Source of the DNA: DAOUTY01 sp964453665
GTDB lineage: Bacteria; Chloroflexota; Dehalococcoidia; SZUA-161
Length of the DNA stretch: 64,000 nucleotides
Assembly: GCA_964453665.1 (NCBI GenBank)
Contig: CAYVQT010000006.1
Span: forward strand, 8,383 to 72,382
Direction of reading: 5' to 3'
Position numbers and translations under genes: made by a program. The notes beneath the pieces were generated by a model. It had not been told where the DNA came from, ran no database searches, and worked only from the letters and a program-made list of their open reading frames with translations. Shown piece after piece: positions 16,769 through 25,488 of the stretch; within the stretch, counting starts at the first letter, position 1, and every line of letters starts with the position of its first letter.

Positions 16769-18226
16769 CTAGCTTTGACGTGCGATGCCGAGGTATTCAC
16801 TGTACTCGACCAGGTGCCTGAGTGTTCTGACAGCCCTTTCCGGGATGGAGTAAAAATTAAGGTTGTTTTCCTTCAGCTTACTGTAGGCCCTGCCCCTCTT
16901 TGCAGCGCCGATAACCTGCGTGACGAAGAGGATGGGCTTTTGGTACTTCCTCATCAGCTCGATGGTCTTCTCCAGGTCCCGGACCTCCAAGTCCTCGATG
17001 GCTTTTTTCCGCTCCATCGCACCTTCCCTTGCCGAAGGAGGCAGCTTAATCCAATTAGGGAAGCTAGCGACCATTCCCACGCCGCCAATAATAATAATGG
17101 CATCGATGTTCTTATCCTCCAGCATCGGCCAGAGAGCATGGTAACTGACGAGGTCACCGCCCGGATCTATCGGGTTGCCGCGAGACCATCTTACCGACAT
17201 AATCTTGTTCAATTTCTTCATGGTGACAGGCGAGAACGGCGGCATCTCCAGTCCTTCTCTCCTCACAACATCCGCGGCCATGACCGCCATGCCGCCACCC
17301 ATCGCCAGCACTCCTACTCTTCTGCCACGCGGCAGAGGCTGGCCAAGCAACGCCACAGCTACATCGACCAGTTCGCTAAGCTCATCCACCCTGATCACTC
17401 CACACTGCTTAAACGCCGCATCAAGAACCGCATCCGACCCTGCCAGGGAAGCTGTGTGCGACTTTGCCGCTCTCACTCCTGTATCGGTGCGCCCTGACTT
17501 CATGATGACTACGGGCTTCTTCCTGGTAATCTCTTTCGCCAGCTCAAAAAAGCGCCTGCTTTCCCTGAAACCCTCGACATATCCCAGAATTACTTCCGTT
17601 TTGGCGTCATCAGCCAGATACTCCATATAATCTTCGAAGTGCAGGTCAGCTTCATTTCCGGTGCTGACAAACTTGCTGAAGCCGATGCCCATCTGCCCTC
17701 CGTAGTTAGTAACCGACTGGCTGGAGTTACCGCTCTGGGAGATGAAGGCTACATTCCCCTTTTTCATACCGGGCAGGAACCCGACAGTGCGAACGTTGGT
17801 GTGTGTATCTATATGCCCCAGGCAATTAGGTCCGACGAGGCGCATCCCTCCCCGGCTGGCGATCCCGATGATCTCCTTCTCAAGCTTAGCCCCCTCCCCA
17901 CCTATCTCCGCAAGCCCGCTGGTGATGACAATAGCAACCTTGACCCCTTTGCGGACACAGTCATGCATGACCTCAACAATGGCTTGAAAAGGCACCGTTA
18001 TCACGGCAAGGTCTACCGGCCCGGGAACGTCAGCTACACTTTTATAGGCCCTGAGGCCGAGTACTTCGGCCTCCTTTTTATTTATGGCGTAGAGAGGCCT
18101 TCCGCTTCTGCTCGCCTGCAGGCGAGCGAGTATAATGTAACCCCACTTGCCAAGCTGATTGGACGCGCCGATTACCGCCACCGAACGGGGATTAAAAAGA
18201 TAATCCAGCTGCTCTTTGAGACTCAT
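16769..18226 (-). CDS. Acyl-CoA synthetase (NDP-forming), alpha subunit-like
   Basis: CoA-binding and succinyl-CoA-ligase-like domains of the ADP-forming acyl-CoA synthetase superfamily: LFNPRSVAVIGASNQLGKWG, AVITVPFQAIVEVMHDCVRK, MRLVGPNCLGHIDTHTNVR, and the Ligase_CoA part with SQSGNSSQSVTNYGGQMGIG. The catalytic His that carries phosphate is placed in KSGRTDTGVRAAKSHTASLA. The family makes ATP from an acyl-CoA plus ADP and phosphate. The ATP-grasp beta part is not fused and not present in this window, so a partner gene elsewhere is expected. The start is uncertain: 18226 (MSLKEQLDY) or 18244, which abuts a palindrome. Confidence 0.8.
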   Translation of the reverse strand: MSLKEQLDYLFNPRSVAVIGASNQLGKWGYIILARLQASRSGRPLYAINKKEAEVLGLRAYKSVADVPGPVDLAVITVPFQAIVEVMHDCVRKGVKVAIVITSGLAEIGGEGAKLEKEIIGIASRGGMRLVGPNCLGHIDTHTNVRTVGFLPGMKKGNVAFISQSGNSSQSVTNYGGQMGIGFSKFVSTGNEADLHFEDYMEYLADDAKTEVILGYVEGFRESRRFFELAKEITRKKPVVIMKSGRTDTGVRAAKSHTASLAGSDAVLDAAFKQCGVIRVDELSELVDVAVALLGQPLPRGRRVGVLAMGGGMAVMAADVVRREGLEMPPFSPVTMKKLNKIMSVRWSRGNPIDPGGDLVSYHALWPMLEDKNIDAIIIIGGVGMVASFPNWIKLPPSAREGAMERKKAIEDLEVRDLEKTIELMRKYQKPILFVTQVIGAAKRGRAYSKLKENNLNFYSIPERAVRTLRHLVEYSEYLGIARQS

Positions 18227-18244
18227 ACCATGCACCATTCCCAT

Positions 18245-18272
18245 GTAGGGACACGGCGTGCCGTGCCCCTAC
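18245..18272. repeat. GTAG-footed palindrome between gapA and the CoA ligase
   Basis: GTAGGGACACGGC, GT, GCCGTGCCCCTAC: 28 bp with feet on both sides and a single A/C mismatch. It sits 21 bp after the end of GAPDH and at the start of the CoA ligase. Related to 9839-9866. Confidence 0.75.
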
Positions 18273-18293
18273 AATATATCCAACGTCCTTTAA

Positions 18294-19307
18294 TCAAAGG
18301 CCCTTGTTAGCGATATAAACCGCAAGGTCACCGATGCGGCAGCTGTAAGCCCACTCGTTGTCATACCAGCTAAGCACCTTGACCATGTTGCCGCCGATGA
18401 CCATAGTGCCCATACCATCGACGATGGAGCTTGCGGGATTCTCCTTGAAGTCCACACTGACCAAAGGCTCCTCGCAGAACTCCAGAATCCCCTTCAATGA
18501 GCCCTCGGCAGCCGTGCGCAGGGCCTTGTTGACATCCTCAACCGTAACGTCCTTTTCCAGATCGGCTACAAAGTCAACCAGCGAAACTGTGGGGGTCGGC
18601 ACCCTTAAGGCAAGCCCATGTATTTTGCCCTGTAACTCGGGGATAACCACAGTCACTGCTTTAGCAGCCCCGGTGGTGGTGGGAATGATGTTCAACGCCG
18701 CTGCCCGCGCGCGGCGCAGGTCGCTATGGACCGTGTCGAGTACCACCTGATCATTAGTATAGGAGTGTATCGTGTTCATCAATCCCTTACTCACCCCAAA
18801 GCTATCGTGAAGAACCTTAACAACCGGAGCAATGCAGTTGGTGGTACAGGAGGCGTTGGAGATTATGCGATGCTTCGCCGGATCGTACCGTCCCTCGTTG
18901 ACTCCGAGGACGATAGTGATATCCTCCTCCTTCGCCGGAGCAGTGATGAGTACCTTCTTGGCCCCTCCCTCGAGATGCCCGGCGGCTTTGGGCCCCGCCG
19001 TGAACAGGCCCGTAGACTCCACAACTATCTCGACGCCGAAATCCCGCCAGGGAATCTTGGACGGATCCCGCTCGGCTATGACCCTCACCTTCTTGCCATC
19101 GATGATTATCGAGTCCTCGGTAGCTTCCACTTTGCCCGGATAGCGTCCGTAGTTACTGTCGTACTTGAACAGGTGGGCGTTGGTCTCGGTGCTCGTCAGG
19201 TCGTTGACCACCACAACCTCCAGCTCATTGGGGTGCTGGTCGTTCATCGCCTTCAGTACCTGCCTGCCGATCCGGCCAAAACCATTGATTCCGATCTTGG
19301 GCGCCAT
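18294..19307 (-). CDS. gap: Glyceraldehyde-3-phosphate dehydrogenase, type I
   Basis: A 337-residue glycolytic/gluconeogenic enzyme that interconverts glyceraldehyde-3-phosphate and 1,3-bisphosphoglycerate with NAD(P). The N-terminal Rossmann fold is PKIGINGFGRIGRQVLKAM. The catalytic cysteine is in SNASCTTNCIAPVVKVLHD, and the phosphate-binding NTIHSYTND follows. Asn-Asp (VVVNDLTSTETNAH) at the cofactor site favours NAD. Start: ATG preceded by AGGAGGTACTAAG. It follows the dehydratase-like gene by 39 bp. Confidence 0.97.
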   Translation of the reverse strand: MAPKIGINGFGRIGRQVLKAMNDQHPNELEVVVVNDLTSTETNAHLFKYDSNYGRYPGKVEATEDSIIIDGKKVRVIAERDPSKIPWRDFGVEIVVESTGLFTAGPKAAGHLEGGAKKVLITAPAKEEDITIVLGVNEGRYDPAKHRIISNASCTTNCIAPVVKVLHDSFGVSKGLMNTIHSYTNDQVVLDTVHSDLRRARAAALNIIPTTTGAAKAVTVVIPELQGKIHGLALRVPTPTVSLVDFVADLEKDVTVEDVNKALRTAAEGSLKGILEFCEEPLVSVDFKENPASSIVDGMGTMVIGGNMVKVLSWYDNEWAYSCRIGDLAVYIANKGL

Positions 19308-19346
19308 CTTAGTACCTCCTGTATTATTTATTTTTACGTACGCTGC

Positions 19347-20375
19347 TTACTTTCCAGCCCTGGCTGATGCTCCACTTGTCGCCGCCGACCGCCTTTTCAG
19401 CATGTCGATAAAAGCCTCAACCCTCGTTCTTAGGTGTTGATTGAGCACGAAGTCGTTGTTGCCCTCCAGAGTCAACACAGGCACGTCTATCGCACTACGA
19501 AATACGATGTCTCCTATCCCCCGGTGACAAAATGCCTGGACATAATGGATAACGCCATCCACGCGCCTCCGTCGCAGCTGGCCGACGATATCATCGACAC
19601 GGCCGTATATGGAGTAAGGATATGTGTAGCTGTAGTACTGTTCGGCTAGAGAACGGCGAGGGTCGGGCATTGCAAACTGACGCTGCACCTCGTTGAAGAC
19701 GACTCTGGCCCCATTACGCTCGATATACTGGTAAAGATCGCCGGGGAATACCGGGGGCACGCCGATAAATGCCAGCCGGAGGAGCTCATCGGGATAGGGC
19801 TCCCGTTTTCCGGCTTCTTTCAGGAATTCGCCCAGACGGCGCTCGTATTCCATATAGTCTCCATTAAAATCCGAGGCAGTGACCAGTGACAGATGATTCT
19901 CCAGGCCGCTCACAACCCCTTCCCTCCAGGTTAAATCATCAACCTTCAGGGCAAGCCGCCTTGCCTCATCCAGCTCTGTCCTCACCTCCTCTGCCCTTGC
20001 CAGAGTCGTACCCAGCCTCCCTGCCAGTGTCTCCAGCGCACGTTGCATCAGGCCGATATCGGGCTGATCGGGATAGGCAAAGGGTATGACCTCAAGCCCC
20101 CTCAGCTTGAGCACCTCCATTAGCATGACAGTATTGGAGCAGTCGCCGCTGGTGACACATAAGACAGTCTCGATGCCATGCTCCATACAAACTCCGTAGA
20201 TACCCTTAATCCAGGTACAGCAGTTCTGAGGGAAACCGGCCCTCTCCGCGATATTCACCAGGTGTTCCCGGTCAGCGCTACTTATGAAAATGTTATTCAG
20301 GTCAAGAGGCGTATAGCCTGCCGCCATCAAGACCTCTATAGGGACAGTGGTGGTTATGCCGATTTTTTTAGCCAC
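19347..20375 (-). CDS. 2-hydroxyacyl-CoA dehydratase D-component family (HgdB/FldC-like)
   Basis: A 342-residue protein of the family that includes the subunits of 2-hydroxyglutaryl-CoA and related dehydratases and benzoyl-CoA reductase. Visible parts: KKIGITTTVPIEVLMAAGYT near the N-terminus, FPQNCCTWIKGIYGVCME with candidate cluster ligands, VLCVTSGDCSNTVMLMEVL, and the C-terminal IHYVQAFCHRGIGDI. Such proteins bind a [4Fe-4S] cluster. No activase gene is adjacent. Start choice: a GTG at 20375 lies eight bases after AGGAGGAGG; a GTG at 20426 would add 17 unrelated residues without a ribosome site. Located between eno and gap on the minus strand. Confidence 0.75.
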   Translation of the reverse strand: MAKKIGITTTVPIEVLMAAGYTPLDLNNIFISSADREHLVNIAERAGFPQNCCTWIKGIYGVCMEHGIETVLCVTSGDCSNTVMLMEVLKLRGLEVIPFAYPDQPDIGLMQRALETLAGRLGTTLARAEEVRTELDEARRLALKVDDLTWREGVVSGLENHLSLVTASDFNGDYMEYERRLGEFLKEAGKREPYPDELLRLAFIGVPPVFPGDLYQYIERNGARVVFNEVQRQFAMPDPRRSLAEQYYSYTYPYSIYGRVDDIVGQLRRRRVDGVIHYVQAFCHRGIGDIVFRSAIDVPVLTLEGNNDFVLNQHLRTRVEAFIDMLKRRSAATSGASARAGK

Positions 20376-20407
20376 CTGGTTTGCCTCCTCCTCGCTTCCC
20401 CGCTCGC

Positions 20408-20429
20408 TGTGGATGTTATTATCCACAGC
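20408..20429. repeat. Perfect hairpin between eno and the dehydratase-like gene
   Basis: CTGTGGAT, six bases, ATCCACAG: 8-bp perfect arms. It lies in the 87-bp gap between the enolase stop and the revised start at 20375, next to a second CCCC/GGGG stem. It may be an intercistronic RNA hairpin; no T-run follows. Confidence 0.4.
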
Positions 20430-20462
20430 CTTTATGCTACCCCTTTGTACAGGGGGAATTAC

Positions 20463-21749
20463 TTACCTCTTCAAGCTATGAAACGCTTCCATCCCTGCAT
20501 ATCTGGCCTTTTCGCCCAGTTCCTCCTCGATCCTGAGGAGGCGGTTGTATTTGGCGACGCGTTCCGAGCGGCAGGGCGCTCCGGACTTGATCTGCCCCGT
20601 GTTCATGGCAACCGCAAGGTCGCTTATGGTAACGTCTTCGGTCTCACCGGAGCGGTGGCTTATGACAGAAGTCCATCCCGCTTTCTTCGCCATCTCTATA
20701 ACGGCAAGCGTTTCAGTAAGAGTGCCTATCTGGTTCAGCTTGATAAGAATCGAGTTCGACGACCGCTCAGCGATACCTCGACTGAGCCTCTCTCTGTTGG
20801 TGGTATAGAGGTCATCTCCGACAATCTGAACCTTGCTACCTAGCTTCTCGTTGAGCAGCCTCCACCCCTCCCAGTCATCTTCCGCCATACCATCCTCGAT
20901 GCTGATAATGGGATATGCGGAGCCAAGGTCGCTATAGTACCCAACCATCTCAGCGCTGGTGAAGGATATACCCTCTTTTGCGAGGATGTATCTGCCGTTA
21001 TCATAAAACTCGCTCGATGCAGGGTCAAGGGCGACAAAGCACTGCTCACCCGCACGGTAGCCAGCTTCCTCGATAGCATCCAGAATCACCTCCACCGCCT
21101 CCCTGTTCGTGGCCAGGCTGGGAGCAAAACCTCCCTCATCGCCGACAGATGTGTTCGCTCCCCTTGACTTGAGCACTCTCTTCAGTGACTGGTAGACCTC
21201 GGCACCCATCTGCATGGCTTGAGCAAAGCTGTGCGCCCCCACCGGCATTACCATGAATTCCTGCAAGTCCACCGAATCCTCGGCATGCCTGCCACCGTTT
21301 AGAATGTTCATCATAGGCACCGGCAGGACATAAGCACCCTCACCACCGAGGTAGCGATACAGCGGCACCGCCTGAGATCTGGCGGCAGCGTGAGCCACGG
21401 CGAGGGATACCCCCAGAATGGCATTGGCACCCAGCTTCGACTTGTTCGACGTGCCATCAAGCTCTATCATCCTCCGGTCGATCGCCGCCTGGTCCAGCGC
21501 AGACATACCCGCCACTGCGGGCGCTATTTTCTCCCTGATATTCGCTATCGCCTTCAGCACGCTCTTGCCCTGATACTGAGAAGGGTCGTTGTCCCGCAGC
21601 TCCACTGCCTCATGGCTGCCCGTACTCGCTCCAGAGGGTACCGCAGCCCTCCCGACAGTTCCATCGGCCAGTTCCGCCTCAACCTCCACCGTCGGGTTTC
21701 CCCTGGAGTCAAGTATCTGCCTTCCCCTGATGTCCTTGATAGCGCTCAT
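20463..21749 (-). CDS. eno: Enolase
   Basis: A 428-residue phosphopyruvate hydratase, interconverting 2-phosphoglycerate and phosphoenolpyruvate. Signature pieces: IKDIRGRQILDSRGNPTVEV, PSGASTGSHEAVELRD, DPASSEFYDNGRYIL, the metal ligand region ISIEDGMAEDDWEGWRLL, IVGDDLYTTNRERLSRGI, LIKLNQIGTLTETLAVIEM and SHRSGETEDVTISDLAV. Length is normal. It overlaps by sharing its start region with the preceding LOG-like gene stop (21751), so the two are probably co-translated. Confidence 0.98.
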   Translation of the reverse strand: MSAIKDIRGRQILDSRGNPTVEVEAELADGTVGRAAVPSGASTGSHEAVELRDNDPSQYQGKSVLKAIANIREKIAPAVAGMSALDQAAIDRRMIELDGTSNKSKLGANAILGVSLAVAHAAARSQAVPLYRYLGGEGAYVLPVPMMNILNGGRHAEDSVDLQEFMVMPVGAHSFAQAMQMGAEVYQSLKRVLKSRGANTSVGDEGGFAPSLATNREAVEVILDAIEEAGYRAGEQCFVALDPASSEFYDNGRYILAKEGISFTSAEMVGYYSDLGSAYPIISIEDGMAEDDWEGWRLLNEKLGSKVQIVGDDLYTTNRERLSRGIAERSSNSILIKLNQIGTLTETLAVIEMAKKAGWTSVISHRSGETEDVTISDLAVAMNTGQIKSGAPCRSERVAKYNRLLRIEEELGEKARYAGMEAFHSLKR

Positions 21750-21750
21750 T

Positions 21751-22230
21751 TCAGTGCACTCCCCTGCCCTTAATTGCGGCCAGTGCCTTGTCCACTGCGT
21801 CCCCGGCGTTCTCAGCGATGATCATCGAGCCGTCAAGCTGCCCCCGCCTGGAGAGCTCCCATGTGTTTAAGCCAACGACAGGGATTTTATTGCGCAGAGC
21901 ATAAGCAACCTCGGATAGTGTACCGTACTCACCGCCGATGGCGATCACCGCCTGACCCGAGCAGACCACAATAACGTTTCGCGCCTCGCCGATAGTGGTA
22001 ACTATGGGAATATCCACATAGGGATTGGCATCTTCGCGCCTGGTTCCAGGAAGGATACCCACAGTCCTCCCGCCAGCTTGATGCGCTCCCCTGCATGCAG
22101 CAGCCATCACCCCGGTCAGGCCGCCGCAAATCAATGTCACTCCCCTCCTGGCAAGCTCAGCTCCTACCTCTTCCGCCAGCTCAGACTCACGCCGCGAACA
22201 CCGGCTACCGCCTATTACCGAAACAAACAA
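21751..22230 (-). CDS. LOG-like / TIGR00725 nucleotide-binding protein
   Basis: A 159-residue SLOG-superfamily protein. It starts FVSVIGGSRCSRRESELAEE and contains GVTLICGGLTGVMAAACRGA and VIAIGGEYGTLSEVAYALRN, the latter close to the PGGxGTxxE motif of cytokinin-activating LOG proteins. The subgroup TIGR00725 is of unknown substrate. Its stop codon lies right before the enolase start, so coupling to eno is likely. The identity of the fold is strong, the function is not known. Confidence 0.8.
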   Translation of the reverse strand: MFVSVIGGSRCSRRESELAEEVGAELARRGVTLICGGLTGVMAAACRGAHQAGGRTVGILPGTRREDANPYVDIPIVTTIGEARNVIVVCSGQAVIAIGGEYGTLSEVAYALRNKIPVVGLNTWELSRRGQLDGSMIIAENAGDAVDKALAAIKGRGVH

Positions 22231-22258
22231 TTACTCTCCTTTAAAGTAAAACTAAAAT

Positions 22259-22284
22259 AGCCCAGAGGATAAATCAACTGGGCT
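22259..22284 (-). terminator. Hairpin with downstream T-rich tract
   Basis: Stem AGCCCAG/CTGGGCT around a 12-base loop; on the minus strand it is followed by ATTTTAGTTTTAC. It lies between the xer gene and the LOG-like gene, both on the minus strand, and may partly separate their transcripts. The T-run is broken, so strength is doubtful. Confidence 0.4.
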
Positions 22285-22378
22285 TGCCAAATCGCTATTA
22301 TTCGATCAATCTTTTAGCCGCTATATCGCGGACTGATGTCGACACTTTGATCTCAGTGCTTTTGCTCACCTGAAGAAT

Positions 22379-23293
22379 CTACTCCGCGCGGGGGTGGGCA
22401 CTATTATAGACCCGACGCATGCGCTCGGTTGTGAGATGGGTATAAATCTGTGTGGTGGAGATATTGGCGTGACCCAGAAGCTCCTGGAGCTCCCTGAGGT
22501 TCATCTTGCCGCTATGCAGCAAATGGGTCGCTATGCTGTGGCGCAATACGTGGGGTGTGAGCTCCATAGTTATATTGGCCTTTTTAGCGTACCCCTTTAA
22601 GATAAGCCAGAACCCCTGCCTGGTGAGCCTCTGCCCCCGCCGGTTGAGGAATAGCGCTGTCTCACCGGTTGCGCCCAGGAGACGAGCACGACCGTCATCA
22701 ACATAGCTCTTAACCGCCTTGATCGCTTTATTATGGATGGGGATAAGCCGCTCCTTAGACCCCTTGCCGAAACACCTTACGTATCCTGCTCTCAGATTCA
22801 CATCGCGCACATTAAGTGACACCAGTTCAGTCACCCTCATCCCGGTGGCATAAATCAGTTCCAGCATAGCCTTGTCCCGTTTAGCCTCCGGGGTGGAAAG
22901 CTTACCGGACTGCTCCAAGAGTCTCTCGACCTCTTCAACAGAAATCGCTCTGGGCAGGGACTTACCAACCTTGGGGCCGGTTATGCCCTCGGCCGGGTTC
23001 TTCTCCAGCGTTCCTTCGGAGACAAGGAAGTTAAAGAAAGATTTAACCGCAGCCACCTTTCGCGCCATCGTTGCCGGGGCATAGCTCCGCTCCTTGAGAT
23101 TGACCATATAGTTAAGCAGCAAAGAGCGATCAACCGATGCCCAGCTTACCTCAGGCCCATCGTCCTTGGAACTTCGCTCACGTATAAACGCGGCGAACTG
23201 GTTGAGGTCGTTTTTATATGCCTCGAGTGTGTTGTTGGAAAAACCCTTTTCTATAGAGAGAGCTGAAAGAAAGCTTGTAATCGCCCCATCCAT
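22379..23293 (-). CDS. Tyrosine recombinase, XerC/XerD family
   Basis: A 304-residue tyrosine recombinase. The N-terminal SAM-like domain (ITSFLSALSIEKGFSNNTLEAY) is followed by the catalytic domain with the first Arg in IYATGMRVTELVSL, Lys in CFGKGSKERLIPIHNK, the HXXR box in LTPHVLRHSIATHLL, and LLGHANISTTQIYTH with the second His and the Tyr nucleophile. Full length and all catalytic residues present, so it is probably the chromosome dimer-resolution enzyme, though integrase roles cannot be excluded. Start: ATG at 23293, six bases after GGAGG (23300-23304); an earlier ATG at 23320 overlaps the upstream gene. Confidence 0.9.
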   Translation of the reverse strand: MDGAITSFLSALSIEKGFSNNTLEAYKNDLNQFAAFIRERSSKDDGPEVSWASVDRSLLLNYMVNLKERSYAPATMARKVAAVKSFFNFLVSEGTLEKNPAEGITGPKVGKSLPRAISVEEVERLLEQSGKLSTPEAKRDKAMLELIYATGMRVTELVSLNVRDVNLRAGYVRCFGKGSKERLIPIHNKAIKAVKSYVDDGRARLLGATGETALFLNRRGQRLTRQGFWLILKGYAKKANITMELTPHVLRHSIATHLLHSGKMNLRELQELLGHANISTTQIYTHLTTERMRRVYNSAHPRAE

Positions 23294-23319
23294 CTCATTC
23301 CTCCGATTTATGAAATGCA

Positions 23320-24477
23320 CTAGCCCGATATTTTCAAAGGGGGCAAGTTAAAACATCCTTCCTTGCACACCTCTAAATAGATAAGAGCCAACTCTTTGCT
23401 GAATAGCGCCCGCTTCCGCTTAACAGCCAGGGCTCGAGCGCGTGCCAGGATCTCGCGAACTGATTCATCATCGAGTTCAATCCCGAACTCGCTGGCGAAT
23501 TTATAACGAATAGCATTAGATCCGCTGTGCTTGCCAACCACAATCCGCCGCTCCAGGCCCACCTCTTCAGGAGAAAAGGCCTCATATGTGGCCGGATGCT
23601 TAAGCACCCCATCAGCATGCATGCCCGATTCATGGGCAAAGATATTGTCCCCGATAATCGCCATGCTGACCGGCAAGGGCCGCCTGGCGGCCCCAGCTAC
23701 AAACCGGGAAATAGCACGAAGTCGTGTAGTATCGATGCCGAGATCGATTTTCTCGACCTGCTTCAGCGCCATTACCACTTCGGCGAGGCTTGCGTTGCCC
23801 GCCCTTTCACCCAAGCCATTGACCGTGGTATTCACATATCTGGCGCCTGCCTTAATACCCGCCAGTGCGTTAGCGGTAGCCATACCAAAGTCGTTATGAG
23901 TATGCATCTCGATATCGATGCCAACATCTTCGATCAAGCGGTGGACTGATTCATAGGTTCTGAAAGGCTCCAGGACGCCAACCGTGTCACAATACCGCAG
24001 GCGGTCGGCACCGGCCTCCCTGGCATTCTGAGCGAAGTAGAGAAGAAAATCAGGGGAAGCCCTCGAGGCATCCTCAGCGTTAACCGAGACATACAGGTCA
24101 TGTCGTTTGGCGTATCTGGCTGCCTTTCTAACGCTCTCCAGCACCCATTCCCGGCTCTGCCCGAGCCTGCGTTCTATGTGCATATCCGACACAGGAATAC
24201 TAATGGCAACCGCCTGGCTTCCACACCTCAGCGATGCATCGATATCTGAGATAACAGCCCGATTCCAAGTAAGGATTCTTGCCCGCAGCCCCAGAGCGAT
24301 GATGCTGATGATGGCCTCCTTCTCATCGCCCCCCATAGCGGGGATGCCTGCCTCGATCTCATGTACCCCAATCTCATCGAGCATCCGGGCAATGTGCACC
24401 TTCTCCTCGTTGGTGAACACCACCCCCGGCGTCTGCTCCCCATCTCTCAGAGTGGTATCATCAATAAATAGATTCAA
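23320..24477 (-). CDS. Homocitrate synthase (NifV)-like; possible Re-citrate synthase
   Basis: A DRE-TIM metallolyase: LFIDDTTLRDGEQTPGVVFT, then EIEAGIPAMGGDEKEAIISI, the metal ligands in IDIEMHTHNDFGMATANALA and NTTVNGLGERAGNASL, and the C-terminal FAHESGMHADGVLKHPATYE. It condenses acetyl-CoA with a 2-oxoacid. The residue pattern is NifV-like, but no nif gene is present. In anaerobic Chloroflexota and Clostridium, related proteins act as Re-citrate synthase (acetyl-CoA plus oxaloacetate), which would feed 2-oxoglutarate to the Kor/GOGAT cluster downstream. The start is not certain: TTG at 24477 best matches the family; ATG or GTG further upstream (24504, 24543, 24567) lack a clear ribosome site. 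Overlaps the stop with xer. Confidence 0.8.
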   Translation of the reverse strand: MNLFIDDTTLRDGEQTPGVVFTNEEKVHIARMLDEIGVHEIEAGIPAMGGDEKEAIISIIALGLRARILTWNRAVISDIDASLRCGSQAVAISIPVSDMHIERRLGQSREWVLESVRKAARYAKRHDLYVSVNAEDASRASPDFLLYFAQNAREAGADRLRYCDTVGVLEPFRTYESVHRLIEDVGIDIEMHTHNDFGMATANALAGIKAGARYVNTTVNGLGERAGNASLAEVVMALKQVEKIDLGIDTTRLRAISRFVAGAARRPLPVSMAIIGDNIFAHESGMHADGVLKHPATYEAFSPEEVGLERRIVVGKHSGSNAIRYKFASEFGIELDDESVREILARARALAVKRKRALFSKELALIYLEVCKEGCFNLPPLKISG

Positions 24478-24626
24478 TCCACCCCCAGGAATGCACTTTT
24501 TCACGTGTATACAGTAGTAATCAGGGCAAAGCTTTCTAAACATAACACAATATATTGGGGTGGTCAAGGGGAAAAATCGGGGGGTTCTCTTGCAAACAGG
24601 TGTAGCTTCTCTTATACTTCGCTACG

Positions 24627-25211
24627 ATGCGAACCTCAACTTGGTTAAGCCTCTGGTTTTTGGGGGTGGGTATTTTGATTAGCCACTTCATTGTAGAAAA
24701 CCCCCTACTTGTAATTGGCAGTTTAATAATGGCTGTTAGCACAATAGGGCTTATATACAACTATCGCTCTATTGTGATTGGTTATCCTATAAGAAGGTTA
24801 ACAAACATAATACCAGAACGGATGGGAATGTTATTAACCACACAGGATTCCTTTGCTGATAATCTGGATATGCAAGTAACCAGTTCTAATATTGTGGCTG
24901 TAGAAAGGGAAAAACATTTTGGATTCTCAATAGAGTTATCCTTGACCGTTATTACTCCACCAGTGAAGATAACCGATTTGTATTTGCTCGTAGGTAACGA
25001 AGTTATAGAGCCGGTTGGTCAAATTTTACCATTTGAACTTAAGCAGAAAACAGAACAACATACATTCAGGTTCGAAGTGTCTCATGTCATAGCCAGAGAA
25101 GCCACTATTCGGTTTAATTGGTATGAAGTGAGAATTTACGCTTCAATCAGGGGGCATAGGAGAGAGTTTTGTTCAGGAAAATTCATAATTCCCTCGTCTT
25201 CCTCGTTATGA
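24627..25211 (+). CDS. Hypothetical membrane protein
   Basis: A 194-residue protein with two N-terminal hydrophobic helices (WLSLWFLGVGILISHFIV and LVIGSLIMAVSTIGLIYN) followed by a soluble, beta-rich domain (FGFSIELSLTVITPPVKITD). No family recognised. The sequence is AT-richer than its neighbours, with AAA, ATA and AAT codons frequent, which may indicate recent transfer. Divergent from the homocitrate-synthase-like gene. Confidence 0.6.
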   Translation: MRTSTWLSLWFLGVGILISHFIVENPLLVIGSLIMAVSTIGLIYNYRSIVIGYPIRRLTNIIPERMGMLLTTQDSFADNLDMQVTSSNIVAVEREKHFGFSIELSLTVITPPVKITDLYLLVGNEVIEPVGQILPFELKQKTEQHTFRFEVSHVIAREATIRFNWYEVRIYASIRGHRREFCSGKFIIPSSSSL

Positions 25212-25449
25212 CGTCCTGTTAGTTATAGATATGAAGACTACACCAAGATGCAAGAGTACCAATCGGGGGTGAAAGTACAACTCAGATGACCTTGATAAAT
25301 CCCGGTATCACTGCGCAACTCCTCAACACCAATCTGGGTGCTCCCCCTCTTAAACACGTACATGGGTTTAACATAAACGTAATGTGTTTGTAACAATCCA
25401 GCGATATTGTTTACATCAGGCAGCAACTAACCGAGAGGATGTCTTTTGA

Positions 25450-25477
25450 TTGACATATTATCCGATGTCGCTAATAA
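25450..25477 (+). promoter_or_regulatory. Candidate promoter of the redox cluster
   Basis: TTGACA at 25450-25455 and TAATAA at 25472-25477 with a 16-bp spacer; AATAAT at 25473-25478 gives 17 bp. The -35 is consensus, the -10 is fair. It would give a leader of about 100 nt that contains the hairpin at 25489-25521. Confidence 0.5.
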
Positions 25478-25488
25478 TTATCATGAAC

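Noticed and set aside
24478..24567. N-terminal extension of the homocitrate-synthase-like protein
   Set aside because: It lacks a ribosome site and family similarity; kept as an alternative only.
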